The notes under the pieces were generated by a model, which worked only from the letters and a program-made list of their open reading frames with translations, searched no databases and was not told where the DNA came from. The position numbers and the translations under genes are program-made. Below are positions 13,395 to 19,993 of a stretch of DNA of 25,008 bases, in pieces (the first letter of the stretch is position 1; every line of letters begins with the position of its first letter). The DNA is from a virus. Where the stretch lies: the IMG/VR virus record IMGVR_UViG_3300032291_002679, positions 1 through 25,008 of that record. One strand, given 5' to 3'.

Positions 13395-14234
13395 ATGAAC
13401 GATAAAGCACTAATAACACAAAACAACGTGGAGATGCTCAACACGCTCCGCAATACCGTTGCGCCAGGGTTAACCGACAGCGAATTCGCATTATTTGCGG
13501 AGATCGTAAAGTCAACTGGACTTAATCCAGTCACCAAAGAGGTGTGGGCAATTAAGGCAGGTGGCCGCTTGCAACTTATGACAGGGATCAACGGGTTCCT
13601 TCGTATTGCTAACTCTCACCCCATGTTCGATGGAATGGAAGTTGAGTTCGACAAGGAAGGAGATCGTATCGTAGCGGCAACGGCTAAGGTTTACCGCAAG
13701 GATCGACGCTTTCCAGCCGTGGCGACCGCTTTTATGGCCGAATATGGCAAGCCAACACCAATCTGGAAGCAGATGCCTTCGGTTATGCTCGCCAAATGTG
13801 CCAAGAGTCTGGCCATTCGTGAAGCGTTTGTGCAGGAGTTAGGCGGTTTGTATACCCAGGAGGAGATGCCAGCCGAGTTCGCACCTCCGAGAGCTACAAC
13901 CATCCCTCAGGAGGCTTTAATTGTGTCCGAAAAGACCGGAAAAGTCATAGGAACGAAAGTTGAGCCAGCGGAGGCAGTTGTAGACGTAGAAACCGGCGAA
14001 GTATTCGAAAAAATAGAAGAGTTGCCGGAATTTATGGAAGTTAAGCCAAAGGCTAAGAAGTCTAAGGCTACGACAACCTACTACAACACCGAAACGCTAC
14101 AGGATGACAAGCTGGTTATCGCTGAAACGTATTTGGTAGCCAATAACGCCAAACGGCTGACTGAGACGCACTGGAAGTCACCCATTCGGCTTGAAAAACT
14201 GACTAGCTGCATCGACGAGGCTTTCAATGAGTAA
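13395..14234 (+). CDS. bet: Bet/RecT-family single-strand annealing recombinase, 279 aa
   Basis: Promotes annealing of complementary single strands in phage recombination and replication repair. The N-terminal core has the family features: LTDSEFALFAEIVKSTGLNP, VWAIKAGGRLQLMTGINGF, ATAKVYRKDR, then PIWKQMPSVMLAKCAKSLAIREAF and QELGGLYTQEEM. Residues about 165-230 are a low-complexity linker rich in glutamate, valine and KAKKSKAT. A helical C-terminal piece (AETYLVANNAKRLT ... SCIDEAF) follows, likely an SSB-interaction or accessory segment. Leader: GTAAGGAGACAAAA. The 3' end overlaps the next gene by 8 bases. No RecE/lambda exonuclease partner is seen in this window. Confidence 0.92.
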   Translation: MNDKALITQNNVEMLNTLRNTVAPGLTDSEFALFAEIVKSTGLNPVTKEVWAIKAGGRLQLMTGINGFLRIANSHPMFDGMEVEFDKEGDRIVAATAKVYRKDRRFPAVATAFMAEYGKPTPIWKQMPSVMLAKCAKSLAIREAFVQELGGLYTQEEMPAEFAPPRATTIPQEALIVSEKTGKVIGTKVEPAEAVVDVETGEVFEKIEELPEFMEVKPKAKKSKATTTYYNTETLQDDKLVIAETYLVANNAKRLTETHWKSPIRLEKLTSCIDEAFNE

Positions 14235-14430
14235 CGATATACCACCGGCTGACTATTGCCGACCACGTTTTGACTCCCCACGGCCTGGCTATAAGCGACA
14301 CACTATATTCATCAATGTGGATCTGTTGTGGCGCTGTAAGTCAGTGTGCTCAAAGGATAAAATCAGCTTCACCACGTTGTTGGAGGAGGCTTTACGCAAT
14401 CGGATTAACTATCACGGGAAACTAAAATGA
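14227..14430 (+). CDS. Ribbon-helix-helix-like protein, 67 aa
   Basis: Residues about 24-62 match an RHH layout: the strand HTIFINVD, the helix LLWRCKSVCSKDK, then ISFTTLLEEALRNRI. The N-terminus is a proline-rich tail. Starts within the end of bet and overlaps the next start (ATGA). Probably a small DNA-binding regulator; operators unknown. Confidence 0.7.
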   Translation: MSNDIPPADYCRPRFDSPRPGYKRHTIFINVDLLWRCKSVCSKDKISFTTLLEEALRNRINYHGKLK

Positions 14431-14684
14431 TTAGCCAAATAACTCAGGATGCTATTACATTTAGTGAGTCGTTTTTGCCACATCCAAACAGGAATCAAGA
14501 CCTGACTGATTACCAGGCCGCATACGAGGAGGGAGCCAAACAGGTGTTGCGCTACCTCCAACAGTTTGCTGGCAGGGTAAACGGTATGGTGCCGCCGATA
14601 AAGTCCACTGGATTCCAGGACGGCCAGGTTGACGGCATCCTATGGACGGTAGAACACGTCAGCACACTTTTTGGGATTGAATAA
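14427..14684 (+). CDS. Hypothetical protein, 85 aa
   Basis: Largely helical (AYEEGAKQVLRYLQQFAGRV near 29-48), with QDGQVDGILWTVEHV near the C-terminus. Coupled by ATGA to the RHH gene before it. No metal motif or signal. Its stop overlaps an ATG (TAATG) of a nine-codon reading frame inside the minus-strand terminator. Function unknown; position in the recombination cluster suggests an accessory role. Confidence 0.7.
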   Translation: MISQITQDAITFSESFLPHPNRNQDLTDYQAAYEEGAKQVLRYLQQFAGRVNGMVPPIKSTGFQDGQVDGILWTVEHVSTLFGIE

Positions 14685-14686
14685 TG

Positions 14687-14718
14687 AAAAAGCCGGTCAG
14701 GGGGAAACTCTGACCGGC
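14687..14718 (-). terminator. Intrinsic terminator of the minus-strand island
   Basis: GCCGGTCAG (14692-14700) and CTGACCGGC (14710-14718) form a perfect 9-bp GC-rich stem with a 9-base loop. On the minus strand the stem is followed by TTTTT (14691-14687), a classic Rho-independent terminator. It would end transcripts from the genes at 14776-15238. On the plus strand the same DNA encodes a 9-codon frame, MKKPVRGKL, starting at 14684. Confidence 0.8.
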
Positions 14719-14747
14719 CACGACAAAATCAAATGGAGACAAACCCT

Positions 14748-14825
14748 ATGAACGTGTCTTCTTTAATTTACAGCATTATCCCAACAGCGTCAAAGTCCAA
14801 TTCTCACTCGGCGCAGACCGCTTAG
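14748..14825 (+). CDS. Possible tiny protein, 25 aa, or remnant start
   Basis: An ATG with this operon's strong leader (AAATGGAGACAAACCCT) opens a frame reading MNVSSLIYSIIPTASKSNSH..., ending at 14825. It overlaps the 3' end of the convergent gene at 14776-15066. It could be a real micro-protein or the remaining 5' end of a gene displaced when the minus-strand pair was inserted. Confidence 0.3.
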   Translation: MNVSSLIYSIIPTASKSNSHSAQTA

Positions 14826-15066
14826 GCTCGCTTTTCAGCGACGAATTAGTTATCAATTGTCCGTAGTCACAAAAGAACCGCTTGCTGCGTCTGAGGCCAT
14901 TCTCGCCGCTTTCAAAGTCTACCAGGAAAACATTCCCGTCACTATCCACAGCCTTGAATGTGCCGGTGCGGTCACCTTGATGTGTAGAGATTGGAGCGTA
15001 CTCCGGCAAAATGCTGTAAAGCCGCTGGTGTAAGTCAGTAATAATAGGTTTATGCTGTTTTATCAT
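14776..15066 (-). CDS. Hypothetical minus-strand protein, 96 aa
   Basis: The second gene of the two-gene island, overlapping the HTH gene by 17 bases. The middle, GDRTGTFKAVDSDGNVFLVDFESGENGLRRSKRFF, looks like a small beta-barrel followed by a basic helix. No family recognised. It may be a partner or modulator of the excisionase-like HTH protein. Confidence 0.65.
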   Translation of the reverse strand: MIKQHKPIITDLHQRLYSILPEYAPISTHQGDRTGTFKAVDSDGNVFLVDFESGENGLRRSKRFFCDYGQLITNSSLKSEPKRSAPSENWTLTLLG

Positions 15067-15238
15067 GACGCTCCTTTAACCATGCTTCCATATCTGCAAT
15101 TTTTACACGGCGATGGGTTTTGAGCTTTAAGTGTGGGCATCCGGCCTTAAGCCAGGTGCGTATGGTCATATCCGAAACGGCAAAATATGTCTTAGCTGCA
15201 CTTATCGGAACGTAATTGTTTTTTTCTTCATCTGTCAT
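15050..15238 (-). CDS. Excisionase/AlpA-like HTH DNA-binding protein, 62 aa
   Basis: Residues 9-56 fit a winged-HTH/MerR-type excisionase domain: YVPISAAKTYFAVSDMTIRT, WLKAGCPHLK, LKTHRRVKIADMEAWLKE. Such proteins control integrase-directed excision or gene expression in phages and islands. No integrase is in this window, so a transcriptional role is just as likely. Its own promoter candidate overlaps a plus-strand promoter in the 71-base gap before 15310, forming a possible switch. AAGG lies ten bases before the ATG. Confidence 0.8.
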   Translation of the reverse strand: MTDEEKNNYVPISAAKTYFAVSDMTIRTWLKAGCPHLKLKTHRRVKIADMEAWLKERHDKTA

Positions 15239-15246
15239 AAATTACC

Positions 15247-15275
15247 TTGCGGTTTTTGTACGGTTCTTGTAGATA
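15247..15275 (+). promoter_or_regulatory. Candidate plus-strand promoter
   Basis: TTGCGG (15247-15252), a 17-base spacer and TAGATA (15270-15275). It would restart transcription of the recombination genes from 15310 after the antisense island. Its -10 overlaps that of the opposing promoter at 15273-15301. Confidence 0.45.
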
Positions 15276-15301
15276 CTAAGTGCTTTTGTAGTCTTTATCA
15301 A
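15273..15301 (-). promoter_or_regulatory. Candidate minus-strand promoter of the HTH island
   Basis: On the minus strand TTGATA (15301-15296), a 17-base spacer and TAGTAT (15278-15273). It would drive the excisionase-like gene at 15238. The two -10 boxes overlap, so polymerase binding would be mutually exclusive. Confidence 0.45.
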
Positions 15302-15309
15302 GGGGATTT

Positions 15310-15630
15310 ATGGCTGGACCGACGAAATCGTGGCGAAATAAGGGAGTTGATATAGCGGCGTGGACCAATGAAAAGGGTTTAGTGTCGTTTACGCTTCGTA
15401 AGCAGTACCTCAACAAGCAAACTCAAACTTGGACGGATACAAAATACCTGTATCAAGATGACCTCAGAAACTTAATTGACCTTCTTCAACAGGCAGTCGC
15501 CTGGAATAGTGGCAACGCCGCTGACCGTGAAGAACATAAGTGGGCCGCTGTAGAATCTGGCTCTCTAAGCGCAGTAGTGAAAGAGACCGTGAAAGCGGTT
15601 AAGTTTGAAGATGACGATATACCTTTCTAG
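15310..15630 (+). CDS. Single-strand DNA-binding-like protein with SSB-type acidic tail, 106 aa
   Basis: The N-terminal 75 residues (KSWRNKGVDIAAWTNEKG, SFTLRKQYLNKQTQTWTDTKYLYQDDLRNLI) look like the small beta-rich PC4/whirly-type single-strand-binding proteins seen in phages. The C-terminus is DDDIPF, the same six residues as the tip of E. coli SSB, which docks recombination and replication partners. The region between is flexible. Leader AAGGGGATTT. Position with Bet and a resolvase-like nuclease supports a recombination role. The fold is inferred; the tail is seen directly. Confidence 0.75.
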   Translation: MAGPTKSWRNKGVDIAAWTNEKGLVSFTLRKQYLNKQTQTWTDTKYLYQDDLRNLIDLLQQAVAWNSGNAADREEHKWAAVESGSLSAVVKETVKAVKFEDDDIPF

Positions 15631-15638
15631 AGGACTTT

Positions 15639-15899
15639 ATGAAACTTTATAGTATTTTTAGGATATTAGACGGCAAGTGGGAAATAGTTTTGCATATTCG
15701 CCGTAACGACGATTGGCGATTCCAGTATGAGCCAAGGCCAGAGCTGAGAGCGTTGATTGATGAGAACTACACCGTTTCTCCAGATGTTATGGCAAGGCTG
15801 TTGTTGGACAACGTTTTGCACTGCGAGGCGGTAGAAATTCACAATATGTCAGGTCAGGGTATCGTAGTGAGGCGTTGTGATGATCAAGCCAGTGAATGA
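15639..15899 (+). CDS. Hypothetical protein, 86 aa
   Basis: Starts eight bases after the SSB-like gene, with AGAGGACTTT upstream. Residues 1-30 are strand-rich (IFRILDGKWEIVLHIRRND), then YEPRPELRAL, then a helix MARLLLDNVLHCEAVEIHN. Small and soluble; no family recognised. The 3' end overlaps the next gene by about 20 bases. Confidence 0.65.
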   Translation: MKLYSIFRILDGKWEIVLHIRRNDDWRFQYEPRPELRALIDENYTVSPDVMARLLLDNVLHCEAVEIHNMSGQGIVVRRCDDQASE

Positions 15900-16062
15900 A
15901 CTATTTAAAGACCAGATGTGGCGCAAGTTGGAAGCACAGCATAAAGCGTCTGTAGAGCGAGGCAAGATAAACCCAGCCACTATAAGTCAGGACGCTGCAA
16001 TCATACGTTGGAGCAGTGAGGCATTGACCCAAGAGCGGCTAAACAAGGAGACAAAGAAATGA
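15880..16062 (+). CDS. Hypothetical small helical protein, 60 aa
   Basis: Mostly helical and basic (LFKDQMWRKLEAQHKASVER) with a second helix DAAIIRWSSEALTQERLN. The ATG at 15880 follows GAGG; a GTG one codon earlier is also possible. ATGA overlap with the next gene. Function unknown. Confidence 0.6.
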   Translation: MIKPVNELFKDQMWRKLEAQHKASVERGKINPATISQDAAIIRWSSEALTQERLNKETKK

Positions 16063-16667
16063 ACGCTGACATGCCCCCACTCAAGGTTTGGATTAAACGA
16101 GAGTACCTTACAAACGGTGAGGAGTCAGGCTTTGAGGAGGGGGTAGCGTTTGCGGTTCAGTCCATGAAAGGGCGAGCACTGCACTTTCACGTTCTACTCC
16201 GTTCGGGGGCTCACTTTCGTCATGTTCCGCTTCATTGGTTGTGTCACAATGCTCCTACGGTTGTTGGTGAGCGGTCCCTTGAGGATTTACAGCTTTGGGA
16301 CTGCTTTAGCTACAAGCCGGTTGTTACCGTGTTTGACCTGCTTAGAGACTACCAATGCGAGGCGGTGCTCCGTGACAAAACTAAGTTTAACGCCACTTAT
16401 TATTGCACAGTGGATTGGCTTCCTGATTGTGATGCTAAGTCTGGCTGGTTGTTACATCCCGACCAAAATAAATGCGCCCATATACTTCTGTTGGAAAACG
16501 GACAAATTGGATGCCTGCCAACCAATCGAGTCCTTTTTAAAGACGGATTCTTTATCGGAAACGTTCCAGACGCTGCCACCCGCAACTATAAAACCGTGGA
16601 CGTGGTTTTCACCGCCGAAACTTGTGACCGATGGTCAGTAGCTGACAAAGAGGAGACTTACTACTAA
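16059..16667 (+). CDS. Conserved phage hypothetical protein, 202 aa
   Basis: Preceded by CAAGGAGACAAAGAA. It contains VWIKREYLTNGEESG, GRALHFHVLLRSGAHFRHVPLHWL, LEDLQLWDCFSY, HPDQNKCAHILLLENGQIGCLPTNR and CDRWSV. The LQLWDCFS and PxNR elements occur in uncharacterised phage proteins found near recombination and DNA-metabolism genes. The sequence looks beta-rich with many aromatic residues. Its stop overlaps the nuclease start (TAATG). Function unknown. Confidence 0.75.
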   Translation: MNADMPPLKVWIKREYLTNGEESGFEEGVAFAVQSMKGRALHFHVLLRSGAHFRHVPLHWLCHNAPTVVGERSLEDLQLWDCFSYKPVVTVFDLLRDYQCEAVLRDKTKFNATYYCTVDWLPDCDAKSGWLLHPDQNKCAHILLLENGQIGCLPTNRVLFKDGFFIGNVPDAATRNYKTVDVVFTAETCDRWSVADKEETYY

Positions 16668-17020
16668 TGGTAAACAGTAGAGCCAAGGGAGCCAGAGGAG
16701 AGCGAGAGCTGGCTAACAAGCTAAAAGAGCACGGGTTTGAAGCTCGCAGAGGTCAGCAGTTTTGTGGCTCTAATGGTGACCCTGATGTAGTTTGCACCGA
16801 ATTGGATGACTACCACATCGAATGTAAGGTTGTTCAGGCACTCAACATCTACAACGCAATGGAGCAGTCGCTGAATGATTGCAAGGACAAAACCCCAGTA
16901 TGTGTACACCGGAAAAACCACAAACCATGGCTAGTGACAATGTTCCTGGAGGATTGGCTAACGTTGGTAAAACCAAAGGTTACGCAGACATCGAGTCCGA
17001 CCCAGGACCAGAAGAAGTAA
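16667..17020 (+). CDS. PDDEXK-type nuclease, putative Holliday-junction resolvase-like, 117 aa
   Basis: The order NSRAKGARGERELANKLKEH (N-terminal Glu helix), RRGQQFCGSNGDPDVV (GDPD acidic motif), then HIECKVV (E-x-K), is the catalytic layout of small archaeal/phage Hjc-like PDDEXK nucleases. Gly-Asp-Pro-Asp and Glu-Cys-Lys would hold the metal. It probably resolves branched recombination intermediates made with Bet. The C-terminal tail is a disordered KPKVTQTSSPTQDQKK. Substrate unproven. Confidence 0.8.
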   Translation: MVNSRAKGARGERELANKLKEHGFEARRGQQFCGSNGDPDVVCTELDDYHIECKVVQALNIYNAMEQSLNDCKDKTPVCVHRKNHKPWLVTMFLEDWLTLVKPKVTQTSSPTQDQKK

Positions 17021-17310
17021 CTACACCCGAAGGAATCCTGTGGCTGGCTGTCATTGATAAGGCCATAACAGACTATGTTGCCCCAACTCCAGACCTGTCA
17101 CCAACCTACACTCAAGGGTTAGACTGGTTTTTTTATGAAATGAAAGCGGCGCCGTTTAACCTAACCTACATTTGCGATATGCTTTTTGATGACAGCTCGA
17201 AGGTGTCAGCAATAAGAGCAAGAGTAAAAAAGCTCAAGGACGACCCAGAGGAGCTTAAACGCTTCGCAAAGAAACGTTACAACCTACGAATTAACAGTAG
17301 GTTTTATTAG
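16927..17310 (+). CDS. Hypothetical protein, about 127 aa, possible regulator
   Basis: The reading frame overlaps the nuclease gene end by about 94 bases if it starts at the ATG at 16927; an ATG at 16900 and a TTG at 16879 are alternatives and none has a good ribosome site. The core is EGILWLAVIDKAITDY, then LDWFFYEMKAAPFNLTYICDML, SSKVSAIRARVKKL, then a basic end. This W-x-x-A...WF...F...C-x-x-L-x-x-D...R layout is seen in small phage regulatory-type proteins. Its last 30 bases contain a terminator hairpin. Function unknown. Confidence 0.65.
   Translation: MASDNVPGGLANVGKTKGYADIESDPGPEEVTTPEGILWLAVIDKAITDYVAPTPDLSPTYTQGLDWFFYEMKAAPFNLTYICDMLFDDSSKVSAIRARVKKLKDDPEELKRFAKKRYNLRINSRFY
17281..17308 (+). 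terminator. Terminator at the end of the early operon
   Basis: AACCTAC (17281-17287) and GTAGGTT (17297-17303) form a 7-bp stem with a 9-base loop, followed by TTATT. It lies inside the last codons of the 17310-ending gene, at the convergent junction with the holin gene. The short, AT-interrupted tail makes it moderate. Confidence 0.5.
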
Positions 17311-17492
17311 CGCTTTTTCTTATCGAAGAAACTCCAAGCCTGACCAAGACCGTACAACACCGCACCACCTACAATCGGCTCAGCAGCAGTTACAAGGTTG
17401 GAAGCATCAGCCTCAGACACTCCGATGGTAAGCAACCCACCAGCCGCAAGGGTCAGCAGGTGCCGAATAATGGATGCAAGAAATACCGGCAT
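17307..17492 (-). CDS. Holin-like protein, Pam3-gp28-type, 61 aa
   Basis: Two hydrophobic segments, about residues 8-25 (IIRHLLTLAAGGLLTIGV) and 36-52 (AAEPIVGGAVLYGLGQA), end in WSFFDKKKR. MP...ASxxRHLLT...G...WS...K is the pattern of a small phage holin/membrane family I know as Pam3-gp28. It would perforate the inner membrane at lysis. GGAGAATCTT precedes the ATG. It overlaps the secreted protein gene by 40 bases and the early operon end by 4. Confidence 0.8.
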   Translation of the reverse strand: MPVFLASIIRHLLTLAAGGLLTIGVSEADASNLVTAAEPIVGGAVLYGLGQAWSFFDKKKR

Positions 17493-18265
17493 AAGATTCT
17501 CCGTGTTCTAATAAACGTGGCGCTATCGTACTTGCAGTTCCTGCGCCGTGGATCAACAAAGCCACCCCGTATACAATTCATCCAGGGTTCCCAGTAATAG
17601 GCTAAATCACACTTGCGGTATCGGTCTACCCATTTCTTTAAGTCAACGGTACGGCCATCCTTACCGTCCAAATCCACTATACACGGTCCAGATACCTTAG
17701 GAGCCTGTCCGTGTCCTTCACAATGGTATCCATTGGCACAGCGTTGCCGGTGAGGATTGTCCACAGGAATACACTGAGGCAAAGCAGCAGATACCCGATT
17801 GAGTAGAACTCTTCTGGCACTTTCATTTAGGTCACACTCCAAACATGGACTGACGTAACACGTCAGGTTAGTTGAGCTGCTAAACATCACAGCCAGGTCA
17901 TTTAATTGCTTATCAAAGTATCCTGTAATCTTTTTATCCCCACGGATGATGGCCCTGCTCGCTGATACCTTGTTGTACCCATAGAAAGCCTCATAACGGC
18001 CACAGCGCTTGTTTCTCATGCAAGGACCATTAGCCAGGTGGACCCGAACAACCTTTGGCCTAGCGTCGCTCATAAGCCGTTTAACGCACAAACACTTCTC
18101 GCCAAACGTATTGGTCAGCCAAGATAGGTAGAGCGTATCATGGCCACGATACATCTTAACCGTTGCGTCACAGTTCCAATCCTTGTGACACATGGCCAAC
18201 AAGCTGGGAGCTGCTAAGGCTTGCGGTGCTAACGTCAGCACGACAAGTGCCAACAGCCACCTCAT
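17453..18265 (-). CDS. Secreted cysteine-rich protein of the lysis region, 270 aa
   Basis: Residues 1-18 (MRWLLALVVLTLAPQALA) are a Sec signal peptide. The mature protein has about twenty cysteines in motifs such as CHKDWNC, GEKCLC, CMRNKRCGRYE, CLECDL and CANGYHC, so an oxidised, disulfide-rich periplasmic domain is likely. RVHLANGPCMRNKRCGRYEA and YYWEPWMNC stand out as possibly catalytic or binding regions. ATGA overlap with the coiled-coil membrane gene. It may be a peptidoglycan or lysis-related enzyme, but I recognise no family. Confidence 0.75.
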   Translation of the reverse strand: MRWLLALVVLTLAPQALAAPSLLAMCHKDWNCDATVKMYRGHDTLYLSWLTNTFGEKCLCVKRLMSDARPKVVRVHLANGPCMRNKRCGRYEAFYGYNKVSASRAIIRGDKKITGYFDKQLNDLAVMFSSSTNLTCYVSPCLECDLNESARRVLLNRVSAALPQCIPVDNPHRQRCANGYHCEGHGQAPKVSGPCIVDLDGKDGRTVDLKKWVDRYRKCDLAYYWEPWMNCIRGGFVDPRRRNCKYDSATFIRTRRILCRYFLHPLFGTC

Positions 18266-18504
18266 TTTTCCAATACCTTATCGAGCTTCTTATCAATGCG
18301 CTCAATTTGCGATTCAATGTTCTTAAGTTCAGCCTTAAGGATTTGCACTTCCATAGTCACTTGATACTTAGATTGCTCAAGCTCATGAAGTGAGTTCTTT
18401 ACCGACCTGTAATCCATGCCGACTATCGATATGACAACACCAATGATGGCTTTTATGGCAAGGTCAAACCAATACCGTATCTGTGTAAAATCTCCGTCGG
18501 TCAA
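18262..18504 (-). CDS. Membrane/coiled-coil protein, XhlA-like, 80 aa (TTG start)
   Basis: Residues about 12-30 (FDLAIKAIIGVVISIVG) are a transmembrane helix; 35-79 are a heptad coiled coil (LHELEQSKYQVTMEV, IESQIERIDKKLDKVL). The organisation resembles hemolysin XhlA/holin-associated or Rz-like proteins. The start is TTG, overlapping the preceding stop as TTGA, with a strong GGGAGGG site within the last codons of DUF5675. No in-frame ATG precedes residue 30. Likely part of the lysis module. Confidence 0.75.
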   Translation of the reverse strand: MTDGDFTQIRYWFDLAIKAIIGVVISIVGMDYRSVKNSLHELEQSKYQVTMEVQILKAELKNIESQIERIDKKLDKVLEK

Positions 18505-18920
18505 TGTACCCTCCCGCCACCGTAAGCATCTATAACTATTATTTCTGCTTCGGGAGTGTTCCCCATAAGTTCCATGAACTTTTGGAACGCCGACTTACTC
18601 GCTAATATCGCTGATTCACTTCCAAGTTTACCAAACTGCAAACCAACCAAGATACAACCGTGCGTGTCCTTATGCGTGTTGCCAGCGTGAATCAATATAT
18701 GGTTACGCTCAGGGACGTCCATAATTTGGTAGGTTAAACCAAACTTAGGACTGCGGTGCAGTTTTAATTTGTAACGACCAACTGGGATACAACTGATTAA
18801 CTTCTCGTTGTAACGCCAGGGATCCTCCAATGTTACAAGCTCAGGCGAGCCATCGATACAGAGGACGCCCATCGTAGCGCCGTTGTGCTCTGTAACTCTG
18901 ACTAACCTGAGCTGCTTCAT
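18501..18920 (-). CDS. DUF5675 protein, possible peptidoglycan-active enzyme, 139 aa
   Basis: Residues about 28-98 match DUF5675: VTLEDPWRYNEKLISCIPVGRY, HRSPKFGLTYQIMDVPERN, then the hallmark ILIHAGNTHKDTHGCILVG. The His...Gly...His-Gly-Cys arrangement (H78, then HGC near 87-89) is like L,D-transpeptidase/YkuD active sites, so cell-wall activity is often suggested; it is not established. Typical of phage lysis regions, consistent with the holin and XhlA-like neighbours. ATGA overlap with the S74 fibre gene. Confidence 0.88.
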   Translation of the reverse strand: MKQLRLVRVTEHNGATMGVLCIDGSPELVTLEDPWRYNEKLISCIPVGRYKLKLHRSPKFGLTYQIMDVPERNHILIHAGNTHKDTHGCILVGLQFGKLGSESAILASKSAFQKFMELMGNTPEAEIIVIDAYGGGRVH

Positions 18921-19984
18921 GCCTCAAGTGCTGCCACACGTGTTTCGAGTGCTTCTACTTTTGCGTTAAGGTCTTGAATAGCTTTAAAAGCTAAAGCCAC
19001 CATGTTGCCGTAATGAAGAGCGTCAGGTTGATTGTCATCATTATATACGACAAACTCGCTTAATCCTGCGGCATCCACTTCTTCCGCAATCAATCCTGCA
19101 AATTGCTTATCTCCGTCAGTTATTCCTTTATAGAACTTCGGAGCGAGATTCATTACATCAGCAAGACCCTTTGTATAATCCCGAATATCTGTCTTATACC
19201 GAGAAGATGAGGTTGACCGCACCAACAAATGATTACTTGGGTCAATAAATACATTAGCGGCAGAGCCAGTTGTGTGTCGTGATACTAATTTTGATTTAAC
19301 GTAATAGTTGCCAGTAATCGGAAACCCGACAACAAAATCATCTGCATCCACATAAGGAGATCGAACATCTAAAGTTCCTGTTGGTGCGGCTCCGATACCT
19401 ACGTTTCCATTACTATCAATTCTCATCCGTTCGGTAGATGTGCCGCTACCATCAGGTGTTGTAGAGAAAATCATCGTTCCTGGCATATCGTTAGTAGCAC
19501 CTGGAGTTCCTGAAACTAGAACTCCAATTGCAGCAGCATTGGTATATCCAGTGCCGTTCGCTCCCTGCCAAACAATCGATCCTATTTCGTCGCCGTTTTG
19601 AACGATGGTGTTAGTACCTACTGTTGCTCCACGAGACTTTCTAATTCCAAATACAACGCCAGAACTATTGTTACTAAATTGGGTGTTGGTAATGTTGAGT
19701 GCTGTTCCAGAAGTGCTAATTCCTGCTTCGGCTTGACCCAGAGTTACCACGTCAGTTGCAACTGTAGCATTGGCTGCGTTAGTGACCTTAAAGCCGCCTG
19801 CGTTAAGAGGACCAGTAGCAGCGTTCGAGCCGTCCTTGTTAAGGCACTGGTTGATACCTGTAGCAAAGTCATTATCCTGCGTGTCATGCCTTCCAGCTTC
19901 AATGCCAATGCCAAGCGACGCATCGCCAGTCCAGCCGCCAGTTGCGTTATTTCCCTTTGTATAACTTCCACCAGACCAAGGCAT
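18917..19984 (-). CDS. Tail fibre/spike with C-terminal S74 intramolecular chaperone, 355 aa
   Basis: The N-terminus (residues 1-80) has the attachment pattern GIEAGRHDTQDNDFATGINQ, LNKDGSNAATGPLNAGGFKVTNAANATVATD. The middle is Ser/Thr/Gly/Asn-rich, with a SNGNVGIGAAPTGTLDVR segment. Residues 259-345 are the peptidase S74 chaperone: TSSSRYKTDIRDYTKG, then QFAGLIAEEVDAAG, then MVALAFKAIQDLNAKVEALE. S74 domains trimerise a fibre and cut themselves off, probably near the SSS/RYK junction. GGAGAATATC precedes the ATG. It is a second, shorter fibre besides the one at 1-1647. Confidence 0.92.
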   Translation of the reverse strand: MPWSGGSYTKGNNATGGWTGDASLGIGIEAGRHDTQDNDFATGINQCLNKDGSNAATGPLNAGGFKVTNAANATVATDVVTLGQAEAGISTSGTALNITNTQFSNNSSGVVFGIRKSRGATVGTNTIVQNGDEIGSIVWQGANGTGYTNAAAIGVLVSGTPGATNDMPGTMIFSTTPDGSGTSTERMRIDSNGNVGIGAAPTGTLDVRSPYVDADDFVVGFPITGNYYVKSKLVSRHTTGSAANVFIDPSNHLLVRSTSSSRYKTDIRDYTKGLADVMNLAPKFYKGITDGDKQFAGLIAEEVDAAGLSEFVVYNDDNQPDALHYGNMVALAFKAIQDLNAKVEALETRVAALEA

Positions 19985-19993
19985 GATATTCTC

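Noticed and set aside
15050-15238. Evidence for a temperate integration module (excisionase plus att site)
   Set aside because: No integrase and no recognisable attachment repeat are in the window; the HTH protein could be an ordinary regulator.
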